From positions 23,030,427 through 23,090,426 of the forward strand of contig OX442315.1 of assembly GCA_949358305.1 (NCBI GenBank): a DNA stretch of 60,000 nt, read 5' to 3'. Made by a program: the position numbers and the translations under genes. The stretch comes from Strigamia acuminata (Eukaryota; Arthropoda; Chilopoda; Geophilomorpha; Linotaeniidae). Positions 57,841 through 60,000 of the stretch are shown piece by piece (the first letter of the stretch is position 1; every line of letters begins with the position of its first letter). The notes beneath the pieces were generated by a model. It saw only the letters and a program-made list of their open reading frames with translations, was not told the DNA's origin and did no database searches.

Positions 57841-60000
57841 ATGCTGTAATGCGAGTGAACTTGTTTTATCGGAGCGTAATACCGCCATTGGCCGATGATC
57901 GATCTGCTCATTGGTGATGGGCAATCAATAACAAGTAAGGGCAAAGTGGCCAGAGTTAGATGATAGGCCATCAGAGGCCAAAGAAGCGAAAACACAAACA
58001 GGCATAAATACGAGCAGTCGCTGACATGAGACCCATATTTACGATAATCTCTTGTCGCGGACGAGCAACCAGCAACTGATTGGCTCAACTTTAGAGTGGC
58101 CACAAGTCTCTTCTCTGCTTTCTCCACTGTGACCAACTGAATTCTCCCCCGTTACCCAAGACCCAGTAAACAAGGCACGTGGTGTGATTTATGGAAGAGT
58201 TGCAGCCCCAGCGGGAGCACGGACTATCCATCCAACTGAGTCCACCATCGACTAGTGGATAATGAACTGAAGCTTGAAAAGGCGCCCTTCCAACTGCGCC
58301 CCCGTCGTTCACTTTATTTGGCATGAGAGAAGGACGGAATTGTAAGCAGACGACAAAAAGACGAGAAATGTTCCCTACTTCAAGTCACGTTGTACTGTAT
58401 TAATTCATTTTACACGTGACTCGTCATTTTGCCTTCACATTTCCTTTAAATTTGCTTATGATTCTCAACTAACTGTTTAAGTACCGTAATGAGAGCAAGC
58501 TGTTGATTGTAGTAGAAACAGAAAGCAAGTATTTATAGCTTGCAGACCTGTGGTACCGTGTTGTCAAAAGAATTAAGTTGCACGTGAAAGTGACAGGTGG
58601 TATTTCTCGGTTTGTGCCACTTATGCACGTCGTGTTCTGCGCGTATTGTATGGCTATTAAGAGATGGTAATATTAATTGCCAGTCGTAGTAAAGAGGATT
58701 TCTCTGCATTCATTTCTTCGTCTTAGTTTGGATATTAATTGCAAGGTATTACACACGACGTCACCTGCCTTTCTATAGTGAAGTGGCGAAGAGTTGGTCG
58801 TAAAGAAGTTTTCTGTAACGGAGTTGCAGCCATAACAGTACATCAAGAAGGATTCTCAGTAGGTTGGAGTCGTCCAAATATAAATCAAGGAGTCTTGGTA
58901 ATTAACGGCCAGATTCCGCCAGATTCGACGACTTGAAAAACGGCACTTGTAGATAGCGCCATGTTTTTCTGCATGATAGAAGAAGGAAAGGTAATAAATT
59001 CACTCGTCTATGTACGGTATGTGACTTCTATCATTTATGCACGTTTGCTTTCGGCTTCATATTCAATGAGCTGCACGCTAGGTTTGTGGTTTATTTTTTT
59101 TCCTAACCAGAAGTTTGATAAGCTTAAGCAAATACAGTCTTGAAAAGCTAGTCCTGCAGATATTTTGGAAACGGAGAAATTTAGAAATGCAAATCTACAT
59201 AGGTTGAGAGAAAACAGTTGTCGAAACGTTTTATTCAGACCAAAACAGAGAATATCTAACGAAAGTTACACTTTTCTCGAGACTGTTTGTAAAATTTTTA
59301 CTACAACACTGAAAAAAAGTAATGAAAGTAGTGAGTTTTTTAATGTAAAATTAATTCAAATTTTTGTTTATAGATGGCGCCATACATAACGATTTAAAAA
59401 TATATATTTAATTTCTCATTTAATTACATCTTTTCTTACTAACACCGTATTAATGCGTTGAATTACAAAGGGAAAAACTAAAAAAAGAAATAGATTAATT
59501 TTGTGTCGTTGGAATAATATTTTCAGGTTTTTATTTAGGTGTCCAAATAGCCTTATAGTATTTTATTTTTATGTTACTTTTTTTTACTTTTATTTATTTT
59601 TTTATTCCGTTATTGTTATTCAATTGTTACGTTATGTTATTTGATTGTTTGGAGCGTGGCAGTATACTGCGTAGGCAGCTATCAAATGGCACTTGGTTCC
59701 CGAGTTCACCGACATTTCTTGTTGTAATAGATTACACACACTGAATCAAATTCTCTACATTTTCAAAAAAACAACTCAAATTCTTAAAACACAAGCTCTA
59801 TTCAATTTAATACGTACGTCAAGACAGGTTAAAATATTTAAAATTATTCAATAATCAAAGAAATGAAGAAAAATGAAGAAATAAACGATTTGAAATAAAA
59901 AAAAATATTCAATATTGACAATATTCATCTATCAACTTTAAATGAAAGTATGAAACCACGGACCCGATGTAACTTTTGAAAAGTTCTAGAACATTTCAAG
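57841..60000. other. Right-hand flank, no gene recognised
   Basis: The stretch 57,840-58,330 has higher GC and long overlapping frames on the minus strand (108 and 77 codons), but their products have no recognisable motif and no splice consistency. The remainder is AT-rich with a T-run near 59,575-59,610. It may be the 5' UTR or first intron of a gene outside the window. Confidence 0.35.

Noticed and set aside
57810-58324. Two overlapping minus-strand frames (108 and 77 codons) as a gene
   Set aside because: No recognisable motif, atypical residue composition, overlapping alternative frames and no splice-consistent partners.

Overview
This window is eukaryotic nuclear DNA. It is AT-rich, with compact protein-coding genes split by short GT-AG introns (many of 50-80 bp) on both strands. 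Arrays of (TTAGG)n/(CCTAA)n inside one intron are the arthropod-type telomere motif, so a non-model arthropod (crustacean or other small-genome arthropod) is the best guess; the species cannot be fixed from the sequence alone. Gene models were assembled by hand from conserved protein motifs plus splice-site phase. All multi-exon models below close in frame from start to stop except the partial gene at the left edge.

Layout. 1-270: 3' end of a MARCH5-like mitochondrial ubiquitin ligase (+). 1,666-8,660: complete 21-exon insulin-degrading enzyme (-), with a second complete gene, a DXO-type mRNA decapping exonuclease, nested on the opposite strand in one of its introns (3,845-5,219). 8.7-11.8 kb: repeat-rich gap (degenerate minisatellite, tRNA/SINE-like unit, GC-rich foldback repeat). 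11,787-15,238: NACHT/LRR (NLR-like) gene (+). 15,434-16,228: FAHD1 (+). 16,490-17,680: rhodopsin-class GPCR (-). 19.0-20.0 kb: mariner remnant joined to a duplicated fragment of the neighbouring oxidase. 20,008-22,348 and 22,832-24,936: two tandem FAD-dependent polyamine oxidases (-). 25,430-26,767: ankyrin-SOCS box gene (+). 29,177-34,756: adducin (+). 36,416-38,389: 26S proteasome subunit Rpn10/PSMD4 (-). 39,653-40,561: glycogen-targeting PP1 subunit with CBM21 domain (+). 40.6-46.9 kb: long stretch without a recognisable gene. 46,906-47,915: GINS subunit SLD5 (-), head to head with tankyrase (+, 48,102-55,579, 26 exons). 55.6-60 kb: tankyrase 3' region and probably the 5' flank of a gene outside the window.

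Most genes are conserved housekeeping genes (proteolysis, mRNA quality control, polyamine catabolism, cytoskeleton, DNA replication, telomere/PAR biology) and are not an operon-like system. The unusual items are: the last tankyrase intron, which holds a foldback element packed with telomeric TTAGG arrays and itself invaded by a MITE; the nested DXO gene; an NLR-like protein in an arthropod; a FAHD1 whose catalytic His/Glu lid pair is not conserved; and the dual-targeting architecture of IDE (presequence with internal Met41, C-terminal AKL, two in-frame donors controlling the C-terminal exon junction).
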